Part shown: in pieces, positions 24,109-33,747 of the stretch
Layout: each line of letters starts with the position of its first letter
How positions within the stretch are numbered: position 1 is the first letter of the stretch
Assembly (NCBI GenBank): GCA_910575055.1
Contig: CAJTDC010000001.1
Coordinates: 1 to 64,000, forward strand
Direction of reading: 5' to 3'
Origin: Clostridia bacterium
GTDB lineage: Bacteria; Bacillota; Clostridia; Lachnospirales; Anaerotignaceae
Length of the DNA: 64,000 bases
Program-made: the position numbers and the translations under genes
Notes under the pieces: generated by a model
What the model was told of the DNA's origin: nothing
Databases searched by the model: none
What the model saw: the letters and a program-made list of their open reading frames with translations, nothing else

Positions 24109-24582
24109 TTAATATCCTTCGTTTATTTGTTTCCATTGCTCATTAACATTCTCTTTTGCAAATACAATATAGCGATATATTCCTTCACCAGAGTGAGATG
24201 TTTCAGCTTTGAATATAATAATGTTTCCTTGTTGGTATTGCGGATAATCATAATACCAGTAACAATCATTTTCAGCTATTTTTAAAGAAAGTAAATCATA
24301 TGAAAATTCATTTTCATAATACTTTTTTGCCATATCTTTTACTTGCTGTAATTGTTGCTCTGACAAAGCCTGTGAATAGTTTTTATAGTGTATTTCTTCT
24401 GTTTTGTTTGGAAATACAGAAGAAAGTGATTTTTCTACTTCTGCATACAACATACTATTCCATACTGAAAATGTAGAAGAAGTTTGTTCGGCTATTTTTG
24501 TTTCTGTTTGTACACTGTTTTGGCAACATACACAAACAAATATACAAATCAATATGAAAAAAGAAATGCTATATTTTTTCAT
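24109..24582 (-). CDS. Putative lipoprotein, unknown function
   Basis: A 157-aa protein with a signal peptide MKKYSISFFILICIFVCVCC; one of the cysteines is a possible lipidation site, though the lipobox is weak. The mature part is polar, contains DNDCYWYYDYPQYQQGNIIIFKAE, and looks like a small extracytoplasmic domain of low-GC Gram-positives. No family recognised. It follows the DUF362 gene with six bases between, so it may be cotranscribed. Confidence 0.65.
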   Translation of the reverse strand: MKKYSISFFILICIFVCVCCQNSVQTETKIAEQTSSTFSVWNSMLYAEVEKSLSSVFPNKTEEIHYKNYSQALSEQQLQQVKDMAKKYYENEFSYDLLSLKIAENDCYWYYDYPQYQQGNIIIFKAETSHSGEGIYRYIVFAKENVNEQWKQINEGY

Positions 24583-24588
24583 ATTACA

Positions 24589-25707
24589 TTAAATTTCTAT
24601 CAATTCGTATGCTTGGTGACCAATACCAATTTTTTCAGCATGTTCTACACAAGAACGCCAGCTTGTATTTGGAGAAACTAAATAGAAATAGTCTTCTTCT
24701 TCACTATGGTTATGTTCTGCAATATGTTCTTCTAATATACTACCAGAAATTACAGGCTGTTTGTTTACAGCGTCTGCACAAGCAACATCTAATGCGACAG
24801 GGTCAAAAGAAGCAAACATACCTACATCTGGTACAATAGCAATATCATTTTCAGCGTGACAGTCACAGAAAGGAGAAACATCCATAACAAGACTGATGTG
24901 GAAATGAGGTCTGTCTTTTAATACAGCAAGAGAATACTCTGCCATTTTTTTATTCATAATATCACAAGCTTCATCATTTACAGCAAAAACAGCATCGTGA
25001 GGACAGATACCAATACATCTACCACAACCAACGCATTTATTGTGGTCTATAGAAGCTTTTTTGTCAGTAATTGTAATAGCACTGTGAGCACAAATTTTTT
25101 GACACATACCACAACCCACACATTTTCTTTCTTTTACACGAGGTTTTCCGGCATTGTGCATTTCCATTTTACCAGCACGAGAGCCACAACCCATACCTAT
25201 ATTTTTTAATGCACCACCAAAACCAGCCATTTCGTGTCCTTTAAAATGGTTCAGAGAAATAATAATATCTGCGTCCATAATAGCACGTCCAATTTTTGCT
25301 TCTTTGATGTATTCACCACCAATAGGAACAAATGCTTCATCTGTACCTTTTAAGCCATCGCCAATAATAATATGACAGCCTGTAGAAAAAGGAGTAAATC
25401 CATTTAAATAAGCAGAGTCAATGTGGTCAAGTGCATTTTTTCTACCACCTACATATAATGTGTTGCAGTCTGTTAAAAAGGGTTTTCCGCCTAATTCTTT
25501 TACAACGTCTACTACAGTTTTGGCATAATTAGGACGTAAATAAGCTAAATTTCCTGGTTCACCAAAATGAATTTTAATAGCAACATATTTTTTATTAAAA
25601 TCAATATCACCAATACCTGCTGTTTTCATAAGGCAAGCTAGTTTTTGTTGTAAACTTGTACCTGGTCTAGCTCTGAAATTTGTAAAATATACTTTTGATT
25701 TTTCCAT
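24589..25707 (-). CDS. DUF362 protein with two 4Fe-4S ferredoxin motifs
   Basis: A 372-aa cytoplasmic protein. The DUF362 domain surrounds a bacterial ferredoxin insert with CVGCGMCQKICAHSA (about 195-210) and CVGCGRCIGICPHDA (about 225-240), each binding a 4Fe-4S cluster. Conserved DUF362 pieces include KIHFGEPGNLAYLRP near the N-terminus and INLNHFKGHEMAGFGGALKNIGMGC-like sequence (about 150-175). ATG 25707 has AAGGAGG. The biochemical role of this widespread anaerobe protein is not established; electron transfer is inferred. Confidence 0.88.
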   Translation of the reverse strand: MEKSKVYFTNFRARPGTSLQQKLACLMKTAGIGDIDFNKKYVAIKIHFGEPGNLAYLRPNYAKTVVDVVKELGGKPFLTDCNTLYVGGRKNALDHIDSAYLNGFTPFSTGCHIIIGDGLKGTDEAFVPIGGEYIKEAKIGRAIMDADIIISLNHFKGHEMAGFGGALKNIGMGCGSRAGKMEMHNAGKPRVKERKCVGCGMCQKICAHSAITITDKKASIDHNKCVGCGRCIGICPHDAVFAVNDEACDIMNKKMAEYSLAVLKDRPHFHISLVMDVSPFCDCHAENDIAIVPDVGMFASFDPVALDVACADAVNKQPVISGSILEEHIAEHNHSEEEDYFYLVSPNTSWRSCVEHAEKIGIGHQAYELIEI

Positions 25708-25822
25708 AATATAAAATCCTCCTTAACTTTTGTACAGTTTCAATAAGCATAATAATATTGTATCAATACTAAAATAAAATAGCAACAGAATATAGTAAAA
25801 CAAGTATAACAAAATATTACTT

Positions 25823-28800
25823 TCATTCGTTTTGTTCTGTTTGCTTTGGTGAAATAGTATTCCAAAACTCTTTTTCTGTTATATTTTGTAATACTCTATA
25901 TTGGCTATTAGGTGAACTTTTGTCAAATCGGCAAATGCTGTTATAAGGGCAATATATACAAGCAATGTCATTTCCTTTTTTATAAGGATAAGGAGCAATT
26001 TCTCCTTGTAATAATGTTTCACCTATCTGTTGTGCTTTCTTTTTGGCAAAGTCCATAAGATTTTTATAATTTTGTTCATCTGCTACATTTGCTCTTTTGC
26101 TTATAGTTCCATTTTTTAAAGAAGCAACTGGTATAATAGAAGACTCTACACTTGGCATAATGCTATCTTCTTCTCCGCTGTCAAAAATGTGGTCAAGTCC
26201 TTGTATTACTTTAATATCGTTTAATACTAATCCAGACATTTTTAATTCCTTAAATAAAGCATTGTATATTTCTTCTGAAGACATTTCTTTTTCTACTTTA
26301 ATAGAAGGGTCTTTCATACGAAAATAAAATACTGCTCCTGGTTTGATATTAAAATATTGTTTGTTGTTTTCTAAAAAAGCATCTAAATAAATAAGAAGCT
26401 GTAGTTGCAGACCATAAAAAATATCACTGAATTGAAATGACTTTTGACCAGATTTATAATCAATAATTTTAACATATTTGGTATTGTCTTTATCCATAAT
26501 ATCAACTCTGTCAATTTTTCCATTGAGTAATAATTTTTCTCCTCCAGACAATTCTATTACAATAGGAGGTAATGAAGAAGCTGAACCAAAAATTACTTCT
26601 GAACCATATGGTTCAAAATCTCCCATTTGTATATGTTTTGTAAGTGTCCAAGCAGCTCTTTTTGAAATTCTTTTTAAACGATGTAATAAATATCTATTTC
26701 CTGAAGTATCAAATAATACTTGATTGCTTATTTTAGGTGCTGCTTCTTCTACAGCATAGTCTATTATTTCGTCAGATTGTTCTTTCTGTAAATGATGCCA
26801 AGAAATATTTTTTTGTCGTAATTGTTTTGAAAATATTTCCATAACATCATGAAATAATAATCCTAAATCTGGTATTCTAAGTTGATATAATTGTCTTTGT
26901 TTTGCTTTTAAATGGTATTCTGTAAAAAAAGAAAAAGGACAACAACAAAATTTTTCTAAACGAGAAACGCTTGTATTAATTTGATTGCCATATATTTTTT
27001 TAACTATTTTTTTAGAAATATGTTCTATTGTTTCTTGTGCAAAAAGACCTCTTTTTAACATAGAAATATGCTCTTTCCATAGTTCATTTGTATTATAATA
27101 ACTATAGGCATCTTTCCACATATCGTCCATATCATTGTTTTCAGATAAAAAACAATTTCTCATTTGTTCTCCTAAAAAATGTATTGCTGTTTTTGGTGTT
27201 GCCATATGGTCTAATGTATCTAGTTCAAATTTTTCTTTTAAGTTAGGAAACATTTTTTTCAATTTCATAATAACGGAAGAAGGACGTAAAGGTTTTCCCT
27301 CTATATCCGCAATACAATAGCTGATATATAATTTTTCAGAAGGTTGAGAAAAACCTTTATAAATAAGATATTGTTCTTCAAAAGCCTTTCTTTTGGCACT
27401 AGGTGCTAATTCTGCTCCTTGTACAATTAAATTTTCTCTTTCTCCTTCTGTAAAAACACCGCCTTGTTCTGTGGGAGAAGGCAGTATTCCCTCATTAACA
27501 CCTAATACAAAAAGCACCTTAATTTCTGGCAAACGGCTTCTTTCAATATCACCAACAATAATACTGTCTGCTGTAGGAGGAACAATACCCATTTCACTTT
27601 GCTCTAAACCAGCCTCTATAATTTTATAAAATTCTTCTATAGTTATGTTTTCTTCCCCTAATATTTCTGCTGCACTTTCTAAAAGTTCCATAAGCATAGA
27701 CCAAATTTGTTGATATTCTTTTGCTTTTTCTATTGTTTGTGTTTCTTGTGCTATTTGTACTGTTTTTTCACTAGCATTTACAAACTGTAAAAAATGAAAT
27801 AGTGCTTTTGACCAGTCAAGAAGTGTATGTTCTTGTTTATTCTGTGCCATTTGATACAATTCTGTAAAAGGAGAAATAACCTTTTGTTTTAATAAATTAA
27901 TTTCTTGTTTTTCTTCTTCTGTTTTTTGCTGCATACCATATTCCCAATTATCTTTAAACCATTTTTTCCCTTTTATGCCATAAGCTAATACATAGTTTTC
28001 TAACTTATCAATTTCTTGTTGTGTCAAAAGAGAATATCCTGTTTTTAAATATCGAAACATACTTTCATAAGTAAAATGATATGCTAATGCGTCTAATATA
28101 CTGCGTACACATTCAATCAATGGGTGAGATATAATTTCTCTTTTTCTATCAATAAAATAAGGTATGTCAAATTCTTCTAATATTCCTCTCAGACTTTTTT
28201 CATAAAGAGGTAACCCATTTGTAACAATAGCAATATCTCTATATCGAAGCTGTTCTTTTTTAATAAGAGAAATCATTTCTTCTGCTACCATTGTCATTTC
28301 TTCATACTGATTAGGAGCAGCAAATAAAGTAATACCTTCTATTTGTTCTGTACTTTTTCTGTAATATCTGAAATAATTTTTTTCTAAAAAAAGAAGTCCT
28401 TTTTTGTTTGTTCTTTTGTTTTCTTTTAATATAACTGGCTGTTCTATATTGCAATTTTGTTGTCTGGCAATTTCACTAATTTTTTTTGCTGTAACAGAAG
28501 GTTCAAAAAATCCATTAAACATAGGTACATTTGATTGAGAAAAAGTATACTCATCTATCGTTAATGTTACAGTTACTCTTTTTGCCAAACGTAAAAGCTG
28601 TTGTATAATATTATATTCTTGAGGAGTAAACCCTCTAAAACCATCTAGCCAAATTTCTGTATTTTGCCAATAAGGTACACTTTGTAAACGTTCTGCAAGT
28701 AAATCTAGCAATTCATCTCCAGAAATATAGTTGTTTTTTAAAAATTTTTGATAATCTTCCATAATCATATTCAAATCAAATAATTTATCTTTTACTTTTT

Positions 28801-29245
28801 GAGAAAGATTATCATTATTTTGATATGATTTTAGTTGTTGCGTTCCTATTTGATACTGAAATAATTCTGAAATTGTTCTACTTAATTGTTCTATAAATCC
28901 TTGTTGGTCTAAACTATTTTTAAAATATAAAAAATCATTTTTGTTTTGATTTAATACTTTTCTCAATATCATAGATTTACTGACAGTATTTAAAGGGATT
29001 GTTTTAGATACTCCTCTTTTTTGAAATACAATGTAAGCAAGTTTATTAAAGTCAAATACTTCTGCATATAAAATCGCCTTTCCTTGTGTTTTTTCAATCA
29101 GCTCTTTATTTGCCTGTAAAGAATATTGTGATGGTACAAGTAATATAAAATGTCCTTTTTGTTGTTGCTGTTTTTGTATGATTTCATTTAAACAGTATTG
29201 TGTTTTTCCGCTGCCAGCTCGTCCGATGACAAAACGTAAACTCAT
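25823..29245 (-). CDS. addB: AddB, ATP-dependent helicase/nuclease subunit B
   Basis: 1140 aa from ATG 29245 (AAGGGAT upstream); the open frame reaches 29329 but gives an atypical N-terminus. The N-terminal Walker A GRAGSGKT (residues 8-15) is followed by the inactivated-helicase region. The C-terminal nuclease domain has KYVKIIDYKSGQKSF with the catalytic Asp/Lys. The iron-sulfur cysteines include EKFCCCPFSF and the C-terminal CIYCPYNSICRF. AddAB processes double-strand ends for recombination and degrades phage DNA. AddA normally follows directly; here a DUF362 gene does, so addA must lie elsewhere. Confidence 0.93.
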   Translation of the reverse strand: MSLRFVIGRAGSGKTQYCLNEIIQKQQQQKGHFILLVPSQYSLQANKELIEKTQGKAILYAEVFDFNKLAYIVFQKRGVSKTIPLNTVSKSMILRKVLNQNKNDFLYFKNSLDQQGFIEQLSRTISELFQYQIGTQQLKSYQNNDNLSQKVKDKLFDLNMIMEDYQKFLKNNYISGDELLDLLAERLQSVPYWQNTEIWLDGFRGFTPQEYNIIQQLLRLAKRVTVTLTIDEYTFSQSNVPMFNGFFEPSVTAKKISEIARQQNCNIEQPVILKENKRTNKKGLLFLEKNYFRYYRKSTEQIEGITLFAAPNQYEEMTMVAEEMISLIKKEQLRYRDIAIVTNGLPLYEKSLRGILEEFDIPYFIDRKREIISHPLIECVRSILDALAYHFTYESMFRYLKTGYSLLTQQEIDKLENYVLAYGIKGKKWFKDNWEYGMQQKTEEEKQEINLLKQKVISPFTELYQMAQNKQEHTLLDWSKALFHFLQFVNASEKTVQIAQETQTIEKAKEYQQIWSMLMELLESAAEILGEENITIEEFYKIIEAGLEQSEMGIVPPTADSIIVGDIERSRLPEIKVLFVLGVNEGILPSPTEQGGVFTEGERENLIVQGAELAPSAKRKAFEEQYLIYKGFSQPSEKLYISYCIADIEGKPLRPSSVIMKLKKMFPNLKEKFELDTLDHMATPKTAIHFLGEQMRNCFLSENNDMDDMWKDAYSYYNTNELWKEHISMLKRGLFAQETIEHISKKIVKKIYGNQINTSVSRLEKFCCCPFSFFTEYHLKAKQRQLYQLRIPDLGLLFHDVMEIFSKQLRQKNISWHHLQKEQSDEIIDYAVEEAAPKISNQVLFDTSGNRYLLHRLKRISKRAAWTLTKHIQMGDFEPYGSEVIFGSASSLPPIVIELSGGEKLLLNGKIDRVDIMDKDNTKYVKIIDYKSGQKSFQFSDIFYGLQLQLLIYLDAFLENNKQYFNIKPGAVFYFRMKDPSIKVEKEMSSEEIYNALFKELKMSGLVLNDIKVIQGLDHIFDSGEEDSIMPSVESSIIPVASLKNGTISKRANVADEQNYKNLMDFAKKKAQQIGETLLQGEIAPYPYKKGNDIACIYCPYNSICRFDKSSPNSQYRVLQNITEKEFWNTISPKQTEQNE

Positions 29246-29345
29246 AGCTATCCCTTCTTTCTTTTTAGCTTGTACAAATGGCATAATTACAGCAAAAAAT
29301 TCATACAGTATTGTAAATGTATTATTCATTTTAGGAGGTCACATT

Positions 29346-29762
29346 ATGAACGGAACAAAATTTGTGGTCATTAAATTTAGAGAATTGGTAAAAACAGCTG
29401 TTTTTGCCATATTAGGGGTAGTGATTATAATAGGGCTTATTTATTTCTTTTTGCCAAAAGAAGAACAAACAGCAGTTTATAATCCAGGTACATACTATGC
29501 ACAATTTACGCTCAATGGCGAAATGGCACAAGTAGAGATTGTTGTAGATAAAAATAATATTAAATCTGTTTCATTAACAGATACCCCCGAAACAATTTCT
29601 GTATTCTATCCTCTTGTGGAAACTACTGCACAAGAATTAGCAAAAGAAATTGTAAAACAACAGTCTACTGCCATAGATGTATCTTCTCAAAATACATACA
29701 CTGCTCAGCTTATATTAGATGCAGTAGAAAAAGGGCTTGCACAAGCCTCTATATCAAAGTAA
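29346..29762 (+). CDS. Membrane-anchored FMN-binding-like domain protein
   Basis: 138 aa from ATG 29346 behind GGAGG; earlier in-frame codons overlap addB. One N-terminal membrane anchor (VKTAVFAILGVVIIIGLIYFF), then an extracytoplasmic domain. Its SVSLTDTPETISVFYPLVETTAQELAKEIV and YTAQLILDAVEKGL segments resemble the FMN-binding domain of RnfG/NqrC-like proteins, without a clear flavinylation motif. Divergent from addB. Confidence 0.6.
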   Translation: MNGTKFVVIKFRELVKTAVFAILGVVIIIGLIYFFLPKEEQTAVYNPGTYYAQFTLNGEMAQVEIVVDKNNIKSVSLTDTPETISVFYPLVETTAQELAKEIVKQQSTAIDVSSQNTYTAQLILDAVEKGLAQASISK

Positions 29763-29784
29763 TATGTTTTATATGCTAATTTAG

Positions 29785-29845
29785 GCAGTCTGTACAAATA
29801 ACTCATAAAATAAAGTATATTGTGCAGACTGCATAGTTATTTTAA
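29785..29845. terminator. Probable terminator hairpin between convergent genes
   Basis: GCAGTCTGTACAA (29785-29797) pairs with TTGTGCAGACTGC (29820-29832), 13 bp with one G-U type pair, loop of about 22 bases. Only a weak T run follows on the plus strand. Confidence 0.5.
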
Positions 29846-30081
29846 AATTCTTTCCAATATTGTTTTATACTATTTTGTTCTATAGCATCTTTGTAGGAGT
29901 CTGCAATTTCAAAAATCTCGTCTTCATCTTTTATTGTCATAACATATATCTTTTTAGGATATTTCTTTTTTACCCATTGTATAAATTCTTTTTCCCATTG
30001 TTGTGCATATTGTTCCATATCTTCATAGCAAAGTAACTCTTCTTTTACCAATTCAATCACTTCTTGTACTGATAGCTTCAT
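29842..30081 (-). CDS. Small acidic protein after ruvB, unknown
   Basis: A 79-aa soluble protein ([32 protein letters not shown]...) rich in Glu, Lys and aromatic residues, predicted helical then alpha/beta. Its ATG overlaps the ruvB stop (ATGA-type, four bases), so it is translationally coupled to ruvB. Function unknown; no link to RuvAB is implied beyond the operon. Confidence 0.7.
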   Translation of the reverse strand: MKLSVQEVIELVKEELLCYEDMEQYAQQWEKEFIQWVKKKYPKKIYVMTIKDEDEIFEIADSYKDAIEQNSIKQYWKEF

Positions 30082-31094
30082 ATAGTTTCTCCTTCCTTTT
30101 GATAAGGTATTCCAAAATGCTCATAACCTCTTTCTGTTACGATACGACCTCTTGGTGTTCTTTGTATATAACCTAATTGTAATAAATAAGGTTCGTAAAC
30201 ATCTTCTATTGTTTCAGGTGCTTCTGCTATAGATGCTGCAATAGTGTCTAATCCTACAGGTCTGCCATTAAATTTTTCTATCATAGTTAAAAGCATTTTT
30301 CTGTCTATATAATCAAGTCCTACTTTGTCAACGTCTAATAAATCTAAAGCAAATTTTGCGACTTCTTCTGTAATATGACTTTTATATTTGACTTGTGCAA
30401 AATCTCGTACTCTTTTTAATAATCGGTTTGCAATACGAGGTGTTCCACGAGAACGCCTTGCAATTTCCTCTGCACCTTCATCTTCTATTTTAATTTGTAA
30501 TACTTCAGCAGAACGATGAAGTATCGTTTTTAACTCTTCAATAGTATATAATTCTAATCTATGTATTACACCAAATCTGTCACGTAAAGGTGCTGTTAGT
30601 AAGCCAATTCTTGTAGTAGCACCAATTAATGTAAAATGAGGTAAATCTAAACGAACAGAACGTGCTCCTGCTCCTTTTCCTATTACAATATCAATTACAA
30701 AATCTTCCATAGCAGGATAAAGTATTTCTTCAATCATACGATTTAATCTGTGTATTTCATCAACAAATAATATATCTCCTTCTGAAAGATTATTTAGTAT
30801 TGCTGCCATATCTCCAGGTCGTTCTATTGCTGGTCCAGAAGTGGTTTTGATGTTTACTCCCATTTCATTGGCTATAATATTGGAAAGTGTTGTTTTACCC
30901 AATCCAGGAGGACCATAAAGTAATACATGGTCAAGTGCTTCATTTCTTTGCTTTGCTGCTTGCATAAATATTTTCATATTACTTTTAATATTCTCTTGTC
31001 CAATATAGCTATCCAACGTTTGAGGGCGTAATTTTTGTTCTACTTCTATATCTTCTGTTTGAAAACTAGAGGTAATAATTCTTCTGTTTTCCAC
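30078..31094 (-). CDS. ruvB: RuvB Holliday-junction branch-migration ATPase
   Basis: About 338 aa. Walker [12 protein letters not shown] (near 60), Walker B DEIHRLN, sensor 1 GATTRIG, arginine-finger region [14 protein letters not shown] and the C-terminal winged helix [19 protein letters not shown]. The motor drives branch migration with RuvA. I place the start at GTG 31094, six bases after AGGTGA; GTG 31103 lacks a site. Directly follows ruvA. No ruvC nearby, as usual in Firmicutes. Confidence 0.95.
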   Translation of the reverse strand: MENRRIITSSFQTEDIEVEQKLRPQTLDSYIGQENIKSNMKIFMQAAKQRNEALDHVLLYGPPGLGKTTLSNIIANEMGVNIKTTSGPAIERPGDMAAILNNLSEGDILFVDEIHRLNRMIEEILYPAMEDFVIDIVIGKGAGARSVRLDLPHFTLIGATTRIGLLTAPLRDRFGVIHRLELYTIEELKTILHRSAEVLQIKIEDEGAEEIARRSRGTPRIANRLLKRVRDFAQVKYKSHITEEVAKFALDLLDVDKVGLDYIDRKMLLTMIEKFNGRPVGLDTIAASIAEAPETIEDVYEPYLLQLGYIQRTPRGRIVTERGYEHFGIPYQKEGETI

Positions 31095-31112
31095 ATAAAT
31101 CACCTATTTTCG

Positions 31113-31694
31113 TTAAAATTTTGTCAATTTTTTAAATGATAATTTTAAAATTTCTTCTACGGAAAGCCCTTCTTTATAACAAGCATTTACAGACTGCATT
31201 GCTTCACTTCTACTATATCCTAATGATATTAATGCCTCTATTGCTTCCCATTTTTCACTTGTATATTGTTGTGGTGTTTGTTGCACAATTTCTTCTGGTT
31301 TTACTTTGTCTTTCAGTTCTAATATTAGCCTCTGAGCAGTCTTTTTTCCTACACCTGGTGTTTTACTTAGTGTTTTAATATCTTCTGAAAGTATTGCAAT
31401 AATAATTTGTTCAGGTGTCATTTCAGACAAAAAAGCCAATGCTGCCTTTGGACCAATTCCCGAAACACTCAAAAGCTGATGAAACATTGTTTGTTCTTGT
31501 TGTGTTAAAAATCCAAAAAGAGAAATATCATCTTCTTTTACATTCATAAAAGTATATATCATTATAGCTTCTGTCTCATTTAAAGAAGAAAGTGTAGTTG
31601 TTGAAACAAATATTTTGTATCCTATTCCATTACATTCTATTACAATAAATGAATTTGTTTTATATGTAATTATTCCTTTTATATAAGAAATCAA
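31113..31694 (-). CDS. ruvA: RuvA Holliday-junction-binding protein
   Basis: About 193 aa. N-terminal OB fold, two helix-hairpin-helix motifs (LLSVSGIGPKAALAFL, LSKTPGVGKKTAQRLILELKDK) and a C-terminal UBA-like domain EAIEALISLGYSRSEAMQSV that contacts RuvB. TTG 31694 gives the typical MISYIKG N-terminus and has GGGA upstream; GTG 31703 is too close to it. Confidence 0.94.
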   Translation of the reverse strand: MISYIKGIITYKTNSFIVIECNGIGYKIFVSTTTLSSLNETEAIMIYTFMNVKEDDISLFGFLTQQEQTMFHQLLSVSGIGPKAALAFLSEMTPEQIIIAILSEDIKTLSKTPGVGKKTAQRLILELKDKVKPEEIVQQTPQQYTSEKWEAIEALISLGYSRSEAMQSVNACYKEGLSVEEILKLSFKKLTKF

Positions 31695-31730
31695 TCGTTT
31701 CACTTCCCATTTTTATGTTTTATAGTTATT

Positions 31731-31760
31731 ATTCTACTATGTTTTAATCCTCTCTGTCAA
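31731..31760 (-). promoter_or_regulatory. ruvAB promoter
   Basis: Minus-strand TTGACA (31760-31755), 18 bases, TAGAAT (31736-31731), about 40 bases before ruvA. Confidence 0.7.
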
Positions 31761-31835
31761 CGACAACAGACACAAGTAAATCTCTTTTTTTATAAATAAA
31801 TATAGTCAAAATATACTAATTATAAAGTTAATTTC

Positions 31836-31865
31836 TTGACAGACCTTTTATATTTCAGGTATAAT
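31836..31865 (+). promoter_or_regulatory. Promoter of the PilZ gene
   Basis: TTGACA (31836-31841), 18 bases, TATAAT (31860-31865): consensus hexamers about 60 bases before the PilZ start. Confidence 0.75.
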
Positions 31866-31922
31866 AAAAGTAATACCCATTACAAGCGTTTTAATGCACA
31901 AACAAGGAAGAGGGGATAAATT

Positions 31923-32609
31923 ATGGCGATTAATGAGTATAACAAACAAGTTAAAGTTTATACACTAGATAGAAAATTAATTAAAAATGCTACATTAATA
32001 AAACAGGGTGATGATAATGTCACACTTGCTTTTCATAAAACATCAAGAGATGAAATAAAGCAATTATTGGAAAATGATGTAGTTCAAAATGAAGTTATTC
32101 TTTTAATGACACATAATATAAAGGGTATGTGCTATTTTCATGCGGAGTCTACCAATATTTACAGTGGAAATGCTCCAAGAGAAGTAAATGTTGTATTTTC
32201 TTCTTTGCAAAAATTGGAAACTATACAACGTCGTCAAGATGTTAAAGTAAAAGCACATAATATAAAAATTAATTTAGCATTGTCATTTCGTGGTATGAAA
32301 GAAGTGACTGCTGAATTAATAGATATTAGTGCTGGAGGAATTATGTTCACTTGCCCATCTGAAATGCTCATGGAAAAAGAAATCGTCATATACCATTTCA
32401 AATCTGCTAAAGCAAATTTTGATGTTAAAGCTAGAATATTACGAATACAAGATCTAAAAAGACAAACAAAAGATGGCGAAGAAGAAATTCGTTGTTATGG
32501 CTGTTGCTTTGAAGATATAAAACCAAATGAAGAATATAGTATTCGTGAATTTGTACTCTATTTGCAAAGAGAGGAAATTTTAAAAGAAAGAGAAAGGCAA
32601 GACTATTAA
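31923..32609 (+). CDS. PilZ-domain protein (YcgR-like c-di-GMP receptor)
   Basis: 228 aa. An N-terminal YcgR-N-like beta domain (about 1-95) precedes a PilZ domain (about 97-215) with ETIQRRQDVKV and DISAGGI, the (R/Q)xxxR-like and DxSxxG c-di-GMP contacts. The second arginine of RxxxR is lysine here, so affinity may be reduced. Firmicute homologues act as flagellar brakes or control exopolysaccharide. Single-gene transcription unit with its own consensus promoter. Implies c-di-GMP signalling in this organism. Confidence 0.83.
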   Translation: MAINEYNKQVKVYTLDRKLIKNATLIKQGDDNVTLAFHKTSRDEIKQLLENDVVQNEVILLMTHNIKGMCYFHAESTNIYSGNAPREVNVVFSSLQKLETIQRRQDVKVKAHNIKINLALSFRGMKEVTAELIDISAGGIMFTCPSEMLMEKEIVIYHFKSAKANFDVKARILRIQDLKRQTKDGEEEIRCYGCCFEDIKPNEEYSIREFVLYLQREEILKERERQDY

Positions 32610-32812
32610 AATCAAATTTTATTAATACTGTATTATAAAAAAATAGTAAAGCAAAAAGCTAATATGATTTCATTTCTATGATATTATATTAGTTTTTTTA
32701 TATTATAGTATTATTATTTTGTATTTTTTGTAACATTTCTAAATATCTTTGACGAGAATGGTGCAGTAGTGTTATAGTAAATATGATTATTTTTAAAGGA
32801 GTTGTTTTCAAT

Positions 32813-33739
32813 ATGGCATTTCATAAAATAACATTAGCTGCATTAAAAATTTTAAGCCATTCTAGTCCAGATATTAAAAAAACATATAAAATACATAGAC
32901 AACTTGTTACATTAGCACATAAGAAAGTCATAAAGTCGCCTTATTATAAAATATGGAACCATAAAATTACAAGAGATGGATATGATATTGCTGTTCGTAT
33001 ATTTTCTCCTCCCAATGATTTTCCACATCCTGTACTTTTGTTTTTTCACGGAGGAGGTTGGGTAACAGGTAATATTGAAAGTTATGACAGTGTATGTGCT
33101 AATATGGCAATTATGACAGACCATATTGTTGTTTCTGTAGATTACCGCCTTGCACCAGAATATCCCTTTCCTACTGCACTAGAAGACTGTTATTGTGTAG
33201 CAAAAGAGATTTTTTTAGATGATACATTATTAAAAACGAAAGCAGATGAAATTACAATAATAGGAGATAGTGCTGGAGGAAATTTAGCTGCTGCATTATC
33301 TCTTATGGCAAGAGATAGAGGAGAATTTTTGCCAAAAAAACAGATATTAATTTATCCTGCTACATTTAATAATCATAGTGAAACATCTCCATTTTCTTCT
33401 GTAAGAGAAAATGGTACAGATTATATATTGACATCAAAAACAGTTTCTGATTATATGGAAATGTATTGTCCTAATAAAAAAAATTGGCGTAATCCTTATT
33501 TTGCACCACTTTTAGAAAAAGACTTTAGCAAACAACCTCGTACATTAATTATTACAGCACAGTACTGTCCTTTAAGAGATGAAGGAGAGGCTTATGGAAG
33601 AAAATTGCAGGAAGCAGGTATTGATGTTAAAATAGAAAGAATACCCAATGCTTTGCACGGTTATTTTTCTTCTTTGCCTAATAAAAATCATTTGATACAA
33701 TATACTTATAAAATTATAAATCAATTTCTTCAGGAGTGA
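32813..33739 (+). CDS. Alpha/beta hydrolase, hormone-sensitive-lipase family
   Basis: About 308 aa. FFHGGGWVTG forms the oxyanion-hole HGGG motif, GDSAGGN carries the nucleophilic Ser, and the Asp/His of the triad are expected near LRDEGEAY and NALHGYF. It is a carboxylesterase/deacetylase-type enzyme. ATG 32813 has AAAGGAG; the ATG at 32783 does not. First of three coupled genes; its stop overlaps the next frame. Substrate unknown. Confidence 0.85.
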   Translation: MAFHKITLAALKILSHSSPDIKKTYKIHRQLVTLAHKKVIKSPYYKIWNHKITRDGYDIAVRIFSPPNDFPHPVLLFFHGGGWVTGNIESYDSVCANMAIMTDHIVVSVDYRLAPEYPFPTALEDCYCVAKEIFLDDTLLKTKADEITIIGDSAGGNLAAALSLMARDRGEFLPKKQILIYPATFNNHSETSPFSSVRENGTDYILTSKTVSDYMEMYCPNKKNWRNPYFAPLLEKDFSKQPRTLIITAQYCPLRDEGEAYGRKLQEAGIDVKIERIPNALHGYFSSLPNKNHLIQYTYKIINQFLQE

Positions 33740-33747
33740 AGTTTATT

